Source: Lineus longissimus
Lineage: Eukaryota > Nemertea > Pilidiophora > Heteronemertea > Lineidae
Assembly (NCBI RefSeq): GCF_910592395.1
Contig: NC_088322.1
Span: forward strand, 8,925,431-8,989,430
Direction: 5' to 3'
Length of the DNA stretch: 64,000 nt
Part shown: one piece after another, positions 1 through 11,900 of the stretch
How positions within the stretch are numbered: the first letter of the stretch is position 1
Layout of the letters: each line of letters begins with the position of its first letter
Position numbers and translations under genes: made by a program
Notes under the pieces: model-generated
What the model was told of the DNA's origin: nothing
The model's database searches: none
Seen by the model: only the letters and a program-made list of their open reading frames with translations

Positions 1-2507
1 ACGGAACAACATGTCGCTGAGGCAAGGACGAGCAATCCATCAAACGAATAAGATGCTGGTGTGATTTCAGTGTTTTATTCAAGCAATGCCTTTAGAACTG
101 GGATGAAAGGGATGTAAGAGTCACAGGAGAGGACTGTGATTTTATGCAATATAGCAGCTTTTTTTAACAATTCCTTATTTTCGTATACATTTAGTATAAT
201 GATGTTACAAAACTGTAAACCGCAAAGTTTTTTTTCGAGCCGTTGTATTTTCGTGGATTGCGCATTATATAACATGTAGATACGCAAATAAATTTTGCAA
301 ACAAAAATTTTTCATCGTAAAAGTAGAAATTTAGAAGAATCGTGAAGTTTATTTTTTCAGAAATTTTCGCATGTCGCAAACATGAACAGTCACAGAAAAT
401 TGGCGGATTACGGCCAAAACGGTTTTATTTTGGTTATCCTTCTGTGCATCGTTATAAACATGACGTTTCGAGCATGTGTCCTTCGTGTCAGCATCGTCTA
501 GGGGAAACAAGTGTCCGTTTGGCTTCAGTACCAGAGTTTTCTCGTAAAAAAACTCGCGACCCTGTAACATGGCTTTCTTGGGTCATGTGTTGACCCCAGC
601 AACTGACCGCAAAAAATTTCCAAGACAATTCCTCACAAGTGAAACTTTGCAAAATCACTGATCAGCTGAACATGGCCAATGTAAAAGCTATGTTTTGAAG
701 AATGTACTAGCTTTAAATTCGCTTTTCTCTAGAAAACTGAGTTGGCAGATAATAATGGTATGCATGGTATGACAGTTTTCTGAATTTTTACACATTTGTC
801 TTTTCTCCCATACACGTCGGGGCGTTAATTTGTTTGTGGTGATCACACTCTAGTAGAAAGAAGGATACAACTTCAACATTTCAACATGGTGTCGTAAGCA
901 CGGTGCAAACGCATCTGGATTAAGCGTTACTCTGGTGCTGAGATTTATACGCTTTCTTCTTTGTTAAGCAGTTTGGCTTCCTTCTTTGAACTCTGCTGTA
1001 AATGCCAAAGCAGAATGTGTGAAAATTGTGAATTGTTTACGAAATTCGTGTTAGGTGAACAAGGTACAATAGTACGTGTAGGGATTTTCACATATTCAAA
1101 CATAATTAAATAGCATTCATCACTTTGCATGCATTCAGGTTTAGGCCGATGAAATCAGACTTTTAGATAGAGATTGCGAGATTTGACTTTGGAGATACAA
1201 CCATGTGATCAATGCTTTAGCCACAAATTAAGTGCTTTTTGCGATTTTCGCTCTGCCTACAGGGATATGATTGTTGATATCAACAATGACGCAGGAGGAA
1301 TATTGGTCCTGGTCCAATGGCCGCGGAAATCAAGCGCATGATTGCAAGTCCCTACCTCTAATGCTTATTTGGAGATAAGCCTTTGCCTCTATTGCTTCAT
1401 ATATTGCAACATATTGCAATGATTTCATATGTTTAATCTAAAGATAATATCGTGTTCAACCTCAAAAAATGAAAATTCCTACCACAGTTTCGCAGTTGTT
1501 CAATGGTTTATGCAACTTAAGCGAAATACCCTACACACGTCACGTACATCACAAATGACGTGCTCTAACGGTTTCGTGCAACAGAACACAAGAAATCTCA
1601 ACAAAGGGCATGATTTTTCAGTCCATACGTGCTTTCCTACATCGATGAAAGCATCATCTACTTTAACAAATCCAATGGCTTCCCGCTGAGAACATGAAAT
1701 AACCGAGTCGCGCGAAAGAGCAAATATCTTTGTGCGTAAATGAGTTTCTTAGCATTTTGGACGCTTTCGAGAAGTACACCAAGAATTTACTACAAAGGCT
1801 ACAGGGAAGAACACTCGTCGCTCAGAGGTCGCTCAATATATAGATATCACATTCCTTCAGTTTGAATACATTGGATTCGTGCATAAAACAGGTAAAACGC
1901 CCGAAGAACAAAATGACCCAGTCACGCGAAGGACCGTTGCGTGTGGGTTGCATCATTAAACCTTGGATGAAGGAATAAGTCAATAAATTTATTTTATTTC
2001 TGGACATTAACATGCCAAGAATCAAGTTCATGTGATGATGTATGCATTTTTTTCTCTCGTGGTAAAAAACGCATTTAAAAGAGATCAACCGATTTATGTA
2101 TCCAGTGTGAGGTGATTGAATTCACTCAGTCAAAATACCCCAGGAAGTGAATTACTGAAATTAGCTCAGCTGACTCGTAAAATCTCATTTGTCAGTGCTG
2201 AATTTGACAATCGAAGATTATTTAAGATGCCCAAGCGAGCAATTCAGTGGTTCGTGTTCAGTTTGCTTATTTCCAGTGTGAATTGTGGGTCTCTTTTTAA
2301 AATGAATTAAGTTGATTGTGGGGTTGTGGAGTATTGGCTGTTTTGATCAAACGTGTTTTTAAGCGACTGGAGGCGATTTTGAAATAGTGCAGTGATGTCA
2401 CGGACGTTAGGCTGTTTGGCGGTTGAAGGTTCAGGAAGACGGTTAGGTAAATGACCTTTTCATTTTTTTCCACACCTCACAAAGATTGTTGGTATTCTAT
2501 TCATCAT
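1..2507. other. Non-coding stretch, no supported gene
   Basis: All open frames here are short (under 90 codons), lack codon-like composition and are not bordered by convincing splice signals. I see no RNA gene, no mobile-element ends and no large repeat. It is probably intergenic or intronic DNA. Confidence 0.6.
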
Positions 2508-3160
2508 AACGAAAGAAACAATGTTCCTTCTTCTTCATTACCAATGAAAGACTGCCCCTTTTTCCTCCAATCCAAAGAAAGACTGTCCCTTCTTCCTTCA
2601 AACCAAAAAAGCCTGGCATTTGTTCTGCTAAACCAAGGAAATGCTGAAATGTCTTCTTTTCACCGAAAGAAAGACTGTCCCTTCTTCCTCCAAACCAAAG
2701 AAAGGCTGTCCTTTCTTCCTTTAACCGAAAGAAAGACTGTCCCTCCTGCCTCCAAACCAACGAAACACTGTCCCTTCTTCCTCTAAACCTAAATGAGACT
2801 ATATTTCTTTTGTCCCTTATTCCTCCAGACGAACGGATAAATGTCCAAGCTTGTTCCTACTAAAGAAATGCTGGCCCTTTTTCACTTAAACTGAAGAAAA
2901 ATCGTTTATTCTTCCTTCAAACGAGAAAAAGACTGTCCCTTCATCCTGAAACCATATGAAGACTGATCCTTCTTCTTTCAAACCAAAGGCTGTCCTTTGT
3001 TCAGCAAAGTAAAGAAATACCATCTTTCCTTCCTCCAAACCAACGGCAGGCTGTACCTTCTTCCTCCAAACAAATTAAAGACTGTCCCTTCTTTCTCAAA
3101 ATAAAAAAAGACTGTCCCATCTTCCTCGAAACCAAATGAATAATGCCCTTTCTTCCTTCA
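2508..3160. repeat. Degenerate ~31-bp polypyrimidine minisatellite
   Basis: About twenty imperfect copies of a roughly 31-bp unit built on AAGACTGTCCCTTCTTCC followed by TCCAAACCAAAG. The plus strand is strongly pyrimidine-rich in each TCCCTTCTTCCTCC block and A-rich between blocks. The array is best preserved at 2541-2790 and decays toward 3160, where units contain insertions and lost blocks. Open frames across it on both strands come from the repeat and are not genes. Confidence 0.85.
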
Positions 3161-5367
3161 AAACACGTCACACATCAGTGATTGGACGATTCGAAAATGA
3201 TATGATGTATATGTCGTCAGGTTACCCCGAATTAAAAAAAACACAGGATAGTCGATTCAACCTCCAAACAGCTATTCCTAAAGAAATTGCTCTACGCACG
3301 AACATTACATCTTGCAAGATACACTTTAGAGCCGTGCAGGGGCTTCCGCCTCCGCAGTATAGCTAAATGTGATACAGCTGGAAAGTCAAAGGTCCCAATA
3401 TTGAAGAGGCACTGCGGACGGCCCTTGCGCGACTTGTACAGTGACATCAAGATTGAAATGCTATCAATTGAAATTGAAATATTCTTGCCATAACGCTGAT
3501 CTCCATCTTTATTCTGTCTGTCACGGAGTGTGTAATGGATGATTTTAACATGATTTTTATCGATTAAGTCGGAATTGGAGACATTATCTCTATTCTTAGA
3601 TCTGGAATTCCATGTAATATTGCCATTAAGTTTCGAAATCTGAGTGCAATAGAATCTTTCAAATAAACTAAGAAACTGTTAAAAGTGATGGATAAGGCCG
3701 GGTAAAATAGAAATTGTTTCTCGAATATTTTCTCAAAATCGGAGCGGGGCAGGGGGGGGGGGCACTTTATGCATGTGTCCATATACTAATGGTAAACGTC
3801 AACACCGACACCATTAGGGGGAAAATACGTCCCTACCACGACATCAGAACTGGTGCTCTCCCCTGCCCCTTGACGCACTAGAATGGAAACATCCCCTAAA
3901 TCGTTAGTAAAAGGCTGGAGACTGGCCTCTTCAACCCTGATTTGTAGCCAGTCTAGGAGAAGGAAAACACTGACATAAAACCCGTAAAAGCCCACCGACG
4001 TCGGCAGGGGCCATTCCTCTTGTAGCGTAGTTTAAAATCGGGACCAATCTGAATGATATTCGGCAAAATGGTTAACAAATATCATTGTAATATGAGCACT
4101 CATACCCATACAACGGAAAGCTGTCAGCAAGAGCAGCGCGGTCTGATGTGAAACGTAATGAAGCGGTAGCATATATAGATAGAATCAGAGTCTTTCAAAT
4201 ATTTTTATCTGAAGGACTCCGATAGAATGAATTCGGGCGGCGGCCGAAATCGGGGCGGGCGGGACGAGAAAACAAATATGTTCACCTGACCTATGGTTTA
4301 AACCATAATTTGACAATCAAAGCTTTCTTTATGTTACATGGTACTGTTGGTGAAAAACTTCCGGCCGATGTTGGTTTTCGTTTCATCCTGAAGATGCTAA
4401 TAAGTTGATTGTCTGAAATTTCCTGTGCTTCAGAACAAATGTCAAGATCTTTTTCTCCAAAACCCTCAACAGTACGAACAACCGCAAATCGTGGCTTCGA
4501 TATTTAACGCAGCATGAATACCTTAGTTTAACAGTCGGATGCAAATTGAAATCGAGTTTGATTCCTCGCCGGGCGGATTGGTAGTTGACAGTCGTGATTA
4601 GCCTGGGTGGCCATCACGTACTACTCTAAGACGGTTAAAATTAGGTGGTAATTGATTTCATGATTGGAAATTGAAACGTCCACATTTGACTTTTCGATGG
4701 GCTCGAAATGATGGGGTTCGTGGGATATTCTTTAGAAAGCCGATGCTTGCACTCCCAGCAGTCTGCATTGGCCGCCAACTACTGCGACGCGATAGTGGCA
4801 AAGGGAGTTCAACGGCAATGTCAGAGTGGTCGGAGTGTACGCGGTACCACCGCCACCACCGTATGTACGATTGTCCTAGGCTTATCAAACTTGTCAGAAC
4901 AACACCAATTTTGGTAAAGGCTCAACTAAACTAAAACTACCGCATACTATTTTGACTAAATCATTTACCGTCCACAAATCGTTCCTTGCAGTATCTTGCA
5001 GAGCTTCGAAGCAGCTGCAATGTATTATCTGTGTGTTTTGACGAACTATCATTTCGAAGAAATTATCTGCACAGTCTCGTTTGAGAAATTCATGCTTTTG
5101 ATGATATCTTCTATTTCCAAATAACAGGGATTTTTGTCCCAGTCAATGCAAACAACGAAACTCCGCGGCATCCAATCCTACGCGTTTTAAAAAGCATCTC
5201 GTTAATCAAAACGTGCATCGATTTTGCTACGAGCGGCTGAATCAACGTATTTATTTCCATGATTAATATGGCAAACCTGGGACTAATTATGTGACGAGAA
5301 AACTAAACCAACTGCCATTCATGATCGCAAAAATGAAGTAAATGTCACATATATGTCAATAAATAGA
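3161..5367. other. Non-coding stretch with a poly-G run
   Basis: No supported gene. There is a run of G residues near 3752-3762. A 69-codon minus-strand frame at 3786-3995 begins with a hydrophobic stretch that resembles a signal peptide, but it has no supporting context and I do not call it. Confidence 0.5.
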
Positions 5368-5783
5368 ATGAGGCGTTTTCCTACTTCTTAACGGTTTCTC
5401 TCAACTCTGTCCTGATTTATCTGACAAAAATCCGACATTGTTCGACTTTTCCCTGAAAGGTCAGATTTTTTAAAAACCTGTAAAAATCATCAGGGCTTCC
5501 CAAAATAGGGCAATCATCAGGGCTTCCCAAAATAAGGCCTACGTTGAACATGGTTAATGAGGTGTGAGCCAAATACTCAAGAGTGACTATATGTGTGAAT
5601 ACTAATTATCTCACTCAATTAGGTCACCTTGTCAACCCCATTTTATGTAATGCCCTAATTTGGGAAGCCTTGATATTTTTCACAGGTTTCTTGAAATCCG
5701 ACCTCAGGGAAAAGTCGGACACGATTAATCTGGAAATAGTTAGAGAAACCGTTAAGAAGTCTGAAAAAAGCCTCCTACTGGTG
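5368..5783. mobile_element. Fold-back MITE, family A, copy 1
   Basis: The two halves are near reverse complements. The left arm carries CTTCTTAACGGTTTCTCT, TCCGACATTGTTCGACTTTTCCC and GGGCTTCCCAAAATAGGG. The right arm carries the inverse words, ending in GAAACCGTTAAGAAGTCTG and GCCTCCTACTGG. The element is about 415 bp with arms of about 190 bp and a short unique centre. It encodes nothing and must have moved with another element's transposase. A second near-full copy lies at 18666-19106 and a terminal fragment at 38901-38990. This copy has an internal direct duplication: ATCAGGGCTTCCCAAAATA occurs twice at about 5488-5540. The left terminus is degraded compared with copy 2, so the exact boundary is uncertain. 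Confidence 0.8.
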
Positions 5784-8700
5784 GGATGTGAAATTCTGTT
5801 TTAGTAAAAAAAAGGGAAAGGATCGTTATACATTCATTTGCACTTGCCAGTTTCGGCCTATTTGCCCCATTCGGCCCAATTCAAAAAACAGATTTAACGG
5901 CTCCACCATACTTTACCTAATGCGCGTCTGATGTATTAAAAAGAGGTCTAGCTACCGATCTACATTTGCACGACCTCCCAACATAGTTTATGGCTTTCAT
6001 AATCTTAACTAAATATGATTTCTGGAACACATTTATGACCAATTTAACCGAAATTACGACGTACATATTTCTTCCCACGTCTTATTCATGTCGCCTTTCA
6101 AGAATCCCTTTGCAACATCCATCGAATTCCTCTCTTTGATTACGGAACACCGTCGTGACCATGTTCTTCCCGTATCATTATTTCAAAGGAGAAATCTCGC
6201 ACTTTGAGACATAGGTTTAGGGCGTCCACCATAGCTCTTCCTTTCGTCCTGTTTCGTCAAAATAAACGAAGGTACATAGAGGTAAACTATGCAAATTGTT
6301 TGTAATATTATAGCCCATATTTGTAAGTATTTTTTCCGGATCGTTTTGGGTTCAGGTGTGCAAACTACTGGTCGGATTTCTTTGAAATTTGCTTCATATC
6401 AAATCTTGCCTTGCGACCAACCATACATCCGTTGTTGGTTCACCACTATCAGAGCAGAAATTGATAAAAACGTTTTCATGGGCAAGTAGATGGGTAAAAA
6501 AAAGCATAATTTCAGAACCGAAAACGTTCAAATTAAACTCACTACGACAATATACACAAACACATACGAAAAAGAAAATATTTCGTCACTATGATTATCA
6601 CCCTTTACCTCGCAGGTAAAACAATTTAGGTTTAACCTAGTAAGGGTCTATTGCCTTTCGACAGAGCCTTCTCTCACCGTAGGCCTAGATTCTCATTGTT
6701 CTACTGTTTTATCAATAGGTTATCAGGGCAGAGCTTGATAACATCGACCCCCCCCCCCCCCAACCACGAAACAGCTTTCAAAGGCAACTAAACGTTATGC
6801 TTGGGCAGTAAATACATCTTTTTTCTTTTTTTCTTCATCCAGATGAAATATTTCTCGTTATGTTGTCCCTACTTCAAAGGGAATTATCTCCTCATATCAA
6901 AGCCAATGATACACCGACATCTTTTCAAGGAATCTTTGGCCAAACAATAAAGGCCGTTGATGGGTATGATATTCCAGATTGACACTTTTCCATCCAGTTT
7001 CACTACACAGCTCGCATATAAGGAATTCACCCTTTCTGCCACAGCCACGTCACCAAGGCAACGGAAATGATCATGTGACCAAGACGTGAGACAAATTCTG
7101 TCGATAGAATCTGTATATTGACAAGGACGAACCATAAAATCTATCATCCAACGTATTGAGCGATCGCATTAGCTTCGGTCAGTGGACCGTTGCATTTTAT
7201 TCGCCCTATTCTGCACACTTGGGTTAATATTCATGTAATGGCATAATAAGATATTTTTAGAAATATTATATTTTTGCGTGGGGCGGGTGTTGCCCTTTGT
7301 TTTCAATTTGGTACTACCGTTATACATCGGCATATCTGTACATATGTCAGCATAATGTATTTAGTTTAGGAATGAATCAAAATGGAGGGAGGGGGGGGGG
7401 GGAGAATTTATGATAGCCAGGGGTGCCAATTGGGTAAATCTGGACCCTTAATGTCTCTTCAAACAAAATGGATATTTTGTTTGAGAAAAATGGGGGAGGG
7501 ACAATTTTGACTCCTAGAGGCACCAATACATGTATGCCTGCTATACTAATACATGTAATAATGTCAAAATCAGTTATAATTTGCATTGTACCACCCCTCC
7601 CCTCCCACCCACCCCATTCTTTAAAATCGCCAATCGTCTCGATTCCCAATCCTACCTGCACCGCATATTTGTATTGAAATATGCACCTTCGATCTCCCCA
7701 TGATAATCATGTTGCAGCGCTTTCCAGTGGAAAGATTGCGCTCACATTGGCGTGATTCGTGATTTTATCTTAAAAACATCATTACGAGCGGCTTCGGTAG
7801 GAACCTGTCGCTTGCGGTGGAAAAAACCCGCCAGAATTGACTACGAGGTGAGATGGTGATGATATAATGTACATTGATATTGAGGCGAGCCGCATGTCGC
7901 ATCTTATTAGAAATTTACAACGAATCGTAAACCAAGACGATGTATTGAAAGGATAACTTGGGCGTGAGATATATCTGACCAGAAGGATATTATCCATGCG
8001 CCGCCACCATGCGTCGCCATATGTGGTTCTGGAAGCAAATTTCGTATAAAAAAACAACATATTTCATGCCCAGGTTTCCTTTTATCAAGCAGTCACATTT
8101 ATTTGTTTGAGTCGTCAAAATCGTTACAATCTGTTTATTAAGTTATGCGCATCTTAATCTTTGTGATTCGCAGAAATCTAATTTCACAGATTTCGAAAAT
8201 TCTTTCGGCTTTAATTTCCTATCAACATACTTTTCGGCGGTTTGCAGTATTAGGTTGTACGATTAGGAACAGTGGTATTACAAAGGTAGCAAAAATTATG
8301 AACTACGGATCAAACCCTTATATGGCCTTTGTGGTAGCAATCACTCGATGTGTTTGGGGACAACCCTGGGAAACCTGTCATATGCTCACCAAAGCTAGAC
8401 TAATAGTAAATCTATTGATTTATGAATCATCTGATGTTCTTATATGTCCAACCAGCTTGACCAGGAGTAATAGCATTGCAGACCACATCTGAGACTGTAC
8501 TGGTTGAGGGTTCATCATCTCGTCGGGCAAGTGGCCCCTTTCATGTTGACGATGGACACGTTTTCAGTGCCATTAATCCTGCTGTCAGATTCACACCAAA
8601 ACATACTAATCAACAGATCAAGCCATTCACTAGGCTAATGGAAAACTATGGATTTGTGAATTCTTTGATGTTCTTGTTGAAGACTTGGTGGAAGGTGCCA

Positions 8701-9299
8701 GTGACCGAAGTCAATGGCGAAGGTCCCTCGCACTTTTGATGGCTAAAACCATTATGTTGGACTAAAGAAAGAAAGAAGAAGATGTTACAATAGTGGCTTG
8801 ACCCAAACTTTATACGGTGGTTGGGAAAGGACATCACAATAATTTTTTTAGGTCATGGCATTGTTGGTTTTTTTGTATCAGGCGTTACCAATAACATTGG
8901 ACATAAATGTATGGCCTTTTGATAACAATATTGCGGAGGGTCACTGTGGACATTTTTAAGCTAGATTCTTGAAATTTTATGCCCACACCTAGATTATCCC
9001 AAACTGATTATTCATATCTAAGCATGTACTTAATAGCAGCGACCAATATTGGATGTATCAAGTTTTCATAAACCCTCAAATTTAAGGAAGTTTTTTTACG
9101 GCAACCCGATCTATCGAACTTGCATGAGCTCTGTAACACTTAGAGTTCATGGTGATGCTTCAAAGTGTAAGAGTCTTCCGGTCAGATCCTAATAGATGCG
9201 TTCTTGGTAAGTCATTAAAAACACCCCAGCCTTGATGCGCGCCGTCCTCATAAAACATACGGAATTGCTTAAAAAAAACAAATTACCTGTGGGTCGTTA
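5784..9299. other. Non-coding stretch with homopolymer runs
   Basis: No supported gene. A C run of about 14 lies at 6748-6761 and a G run near 7391-7402. The frames at 7377-7677 are created by G/C-rich low-complexity sequence. Nothing else recognisable. Confidence 0.5.
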
Positions 9300-9342
9300 G
9301 CTCCTGTTCGCTTTCGTGATAGGGTTCCCCTGATGGGAATTC

Positions 9343-9612
9343 CTACTGACGTCATTACATGGATTTTTCTAAAAGGTAATTGGCAATCAGTGCTAACAAG
9401 CGTGAAAAAGTAACGATAACCGCAGAGGAAAATTTATTGGAAGTTCCGAATGACGTCATTCGATGGTTCCCTTGAATAATTATATCGAGCATTTGCTGAT
9501 CCTGGTATGACCTTGGCCGTATATTTAAAACCGGGGCTTCCCCCGTTGATCGTGATCGTATTTGTGAAGGCCACCACGGGGAAGCCTCGTGAACGGGTTT
9601 CCTAAGACGTCA
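9343..9612. promoter_or_regulatory. Cluster of TGACGTCA (CRE-like) sites in a short repeat
   Basis: Two perfect palindromic TGACGTCA octamers (9347-9354 and 9451-9458) and one single-mismatch site (AGACGTCA, 9605-9612) lie within 270 bp. Each sits in a similar context of the form TTCC-N-A-N-GACGTCATT. The shared context suggests a decayed local repeat as much as an enhancer. TGACGTCA is the known CREB/ATF binding palindrome, but no gene start is seen nearby, so a regulatory role is only possible. Confidence 0.2.
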
Positions 9613-11486
9613 TTCATCATGCAGCGGCAATAGCAAGGAATGTCTCCATTGATTTACCCGATTGATGTCGTAAATTAAGGCGAAATAGTTAAATTCATTC
9701 ATGATTTATAATACCCAGGGTCGCTCTAAGGATTGTTTATCACCAAGAAATGAACGCCGTAAATTTAAGATTTGTCGATATTTATTTGTGGATTTAATTA
9801 AACATTATGCTAAATAAGCCCCAAAAAATACGTTCAAAACACGACTGTCATGCTATTTTGCCAAGTAACGCTTGCTTCGATTGAATTATTGCATATGTTA
9901 CAATTGAGTCCAACTACCCATCCGCAAAAATAAATGAAATTTATTGAATTTCCTGAGCGCTTCCTTTGGCATAATGCTGCGTGATATCCACCCACGGGGC
10001 CCGTTACGTGGGGAAATTGAGAAAGAGATTAAAATCAAGAATCGATAGGGAATGTGTTATTGATAGACTTAACTGCGGCAGGGGTGGCTTTAGACAATAC
10101 GTTTACTTACTCTCGCCGGTATGACATTTGTAGCCGTTCCCCATTTTTTAGTGTTTCCCCATCGTTCCCCAATTCGATCACGGATCGAGCAACCACAAAC
10201 TCGTCAACAACCACTCGAGGCCTGAGACGGACACTGACACACAGAAACACTCATCACTTGCAAAATATGCCACTTGTGTCTTTATTCCTCCCATCGGTTT
10301 AGGCCTATCGAACCCTCATGAAAGCTGTTTCGAGGTATGGACACGGGTGAAATGATAGCCCAACCCTATTCAAGCGGTGTTTGGTGAGACAACTATACCG
10401 ACAGTTAGATATCAAGTTCCATTTTAGAATACACCCAACTAAACACTAATATGTGATTTTCACTGCTTCAATATTGAGCATCGATTATAGCTGCCAACTC
10501 TAAAAATGCTACACGATATTCTAAGGACCAACACCGCGCACCACAACATAATTTTATCTATAAAGCCTCTCTCGTCCAAACACGACCGAATACCGAAATA
10601 CAACAAAGGGTGAGAAAGTTGCCAATAAGGTACACACTTTCGGCAAGCTCAAAATTCATGTCTGTATTGCGTATCCGTATCGTTGTTACGTATGATGTTT
10701 TCACATCTTGCACACTCCCGATGCGTGATATGCGATAGGCACAGTAATTTCTTCAACATTGTGCAGGTTGTGAAAATGTCATACGTAAAACCGATAGGAA
10801 TACGTAACGAGGACGTGAATTTTGAACTTGCCAAAAGTCCCTAATAACACGAATACAACAGAACACAAAAAGTACAAAAACAAGAATGTCAGAGCAACAT
10901 CGTCCGGTGTCAGGTGAGAATCCAGACCACGGGGGTTGTAGAATTGGCCACCTCGTCTTCTTCGTCCTCTTCGATGATTCCCCTCTCCACTTGGTTGAAT
11001 TCCTCTTATAAGCTGTAAACTGAAACCTTTGGCATTTCTTAAACCAGTGATTATAGTTATGACTCCCGGGGTTCCTGCATCCGTACGATATATTGATTTA
11101 GACATTTCTTTGTGATATTATGTAAATCACCGTCGATTACGTTACATATCCGGACAATGTCACATCATTAGGTGGAATATGGGTCAATATGTTGACGTGA
11201 AAGGATACAATGTTTGTTTATGTGACCTGTAGCCCGAAACTAGACACGGGTTTCCCAATTACAGAAAGTGGCATATGCATACTTCAGAGACTCGAAATCA
11301 AGCCTAGTGATAAGCGATGAAGGTCAAGACAGAACTGCATGTGAAAAACCAGGACAGGCTTAGACTCATGCTGCTTTTCCATCGAATTTACGAACAATGA
11401 TTTGTCATGCCTGATTTAACTGAATCAAATGCTGTCATGCACATTTGGGCTTGCTTTCTTTTGTCGGTCCCTCCTGCATGGCAGGT
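9613..11486. other. Non-coding stretch, no supported gene
   Basis: Only short random frames. A GGGGCTTCCCCCG / CGGGGAAGCC inverted pair lies at about 9533-9590. No exon with good splice signals was found. Confidence 0.5.
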
Positions 11487-11487
11487 G

Positions 11488-11500
11488 ATGACGTCACGTG
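11488..11500. promoter_or_regulatory. Overlapping CRE and E-box motif
   Basis: TGACGTCA (11489-11496) overlaps CACGTG (11495-11500). CREB/ATF factors and bHLH factors bind these words respectively. There is no nearby gene start, so this is a sequence match and not evidence of function. Confidence 0.15.
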
Positions 11501-11529
11501 AAACCACTCTATTCGGGTTTATCAGTTCT

Positions 11530-11900
11530 GGTTATTGACCTCCATTCTTGGTAAAGATGTCAATCCACCATGTTGAGCAGAAAATTACTTAGTAAACCCA
11601 TTATAGTAATGCGAAATACCCCATTGACAACAGCGATGTTAACCAACTCACGTTGACCTTTAAACTGTCGAGGCAAATGTCCGTTCTGCCCAACTTTAGA
11701 ATGGTCATTGACCACATTGACCACCCTGTATATTGACTTTGATTCTCTGAATAAACATCTTGTTGGTCCGCCATGTTGACTAGTCCATTATTGCCACATC
11801 GATGTCATAAAAACACCAATTACCAGCACAGTGCATCTTGACCCTCAAGGTATTGACATTGCTCTGCTCCAGACAGCTTCCACAATGGCCGGAGGCTACG
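11530..11900. repeat. Two degenerate ~190-bp tandem copies
   Basis: TTGACCTCCATTCTTGG...CCATGTTGAGCAG (from about 11538) is echoed by TTGACTTTGATTCTCTG...CCATGTTGACTAG (from about 11731). Each is followed by a similar ...CCATTAT...GATGT...TTGACC tract. This is an old local duplication with no coding content. Confidence 0.45.

Noticed and set aside
2451-2786. 111-codon plus-strand frame and 87-codon minus-strand frame
   Set aside because: Both are translations of the 31-bp polypyrimidine minisatellite, and residues repeat with the unit.
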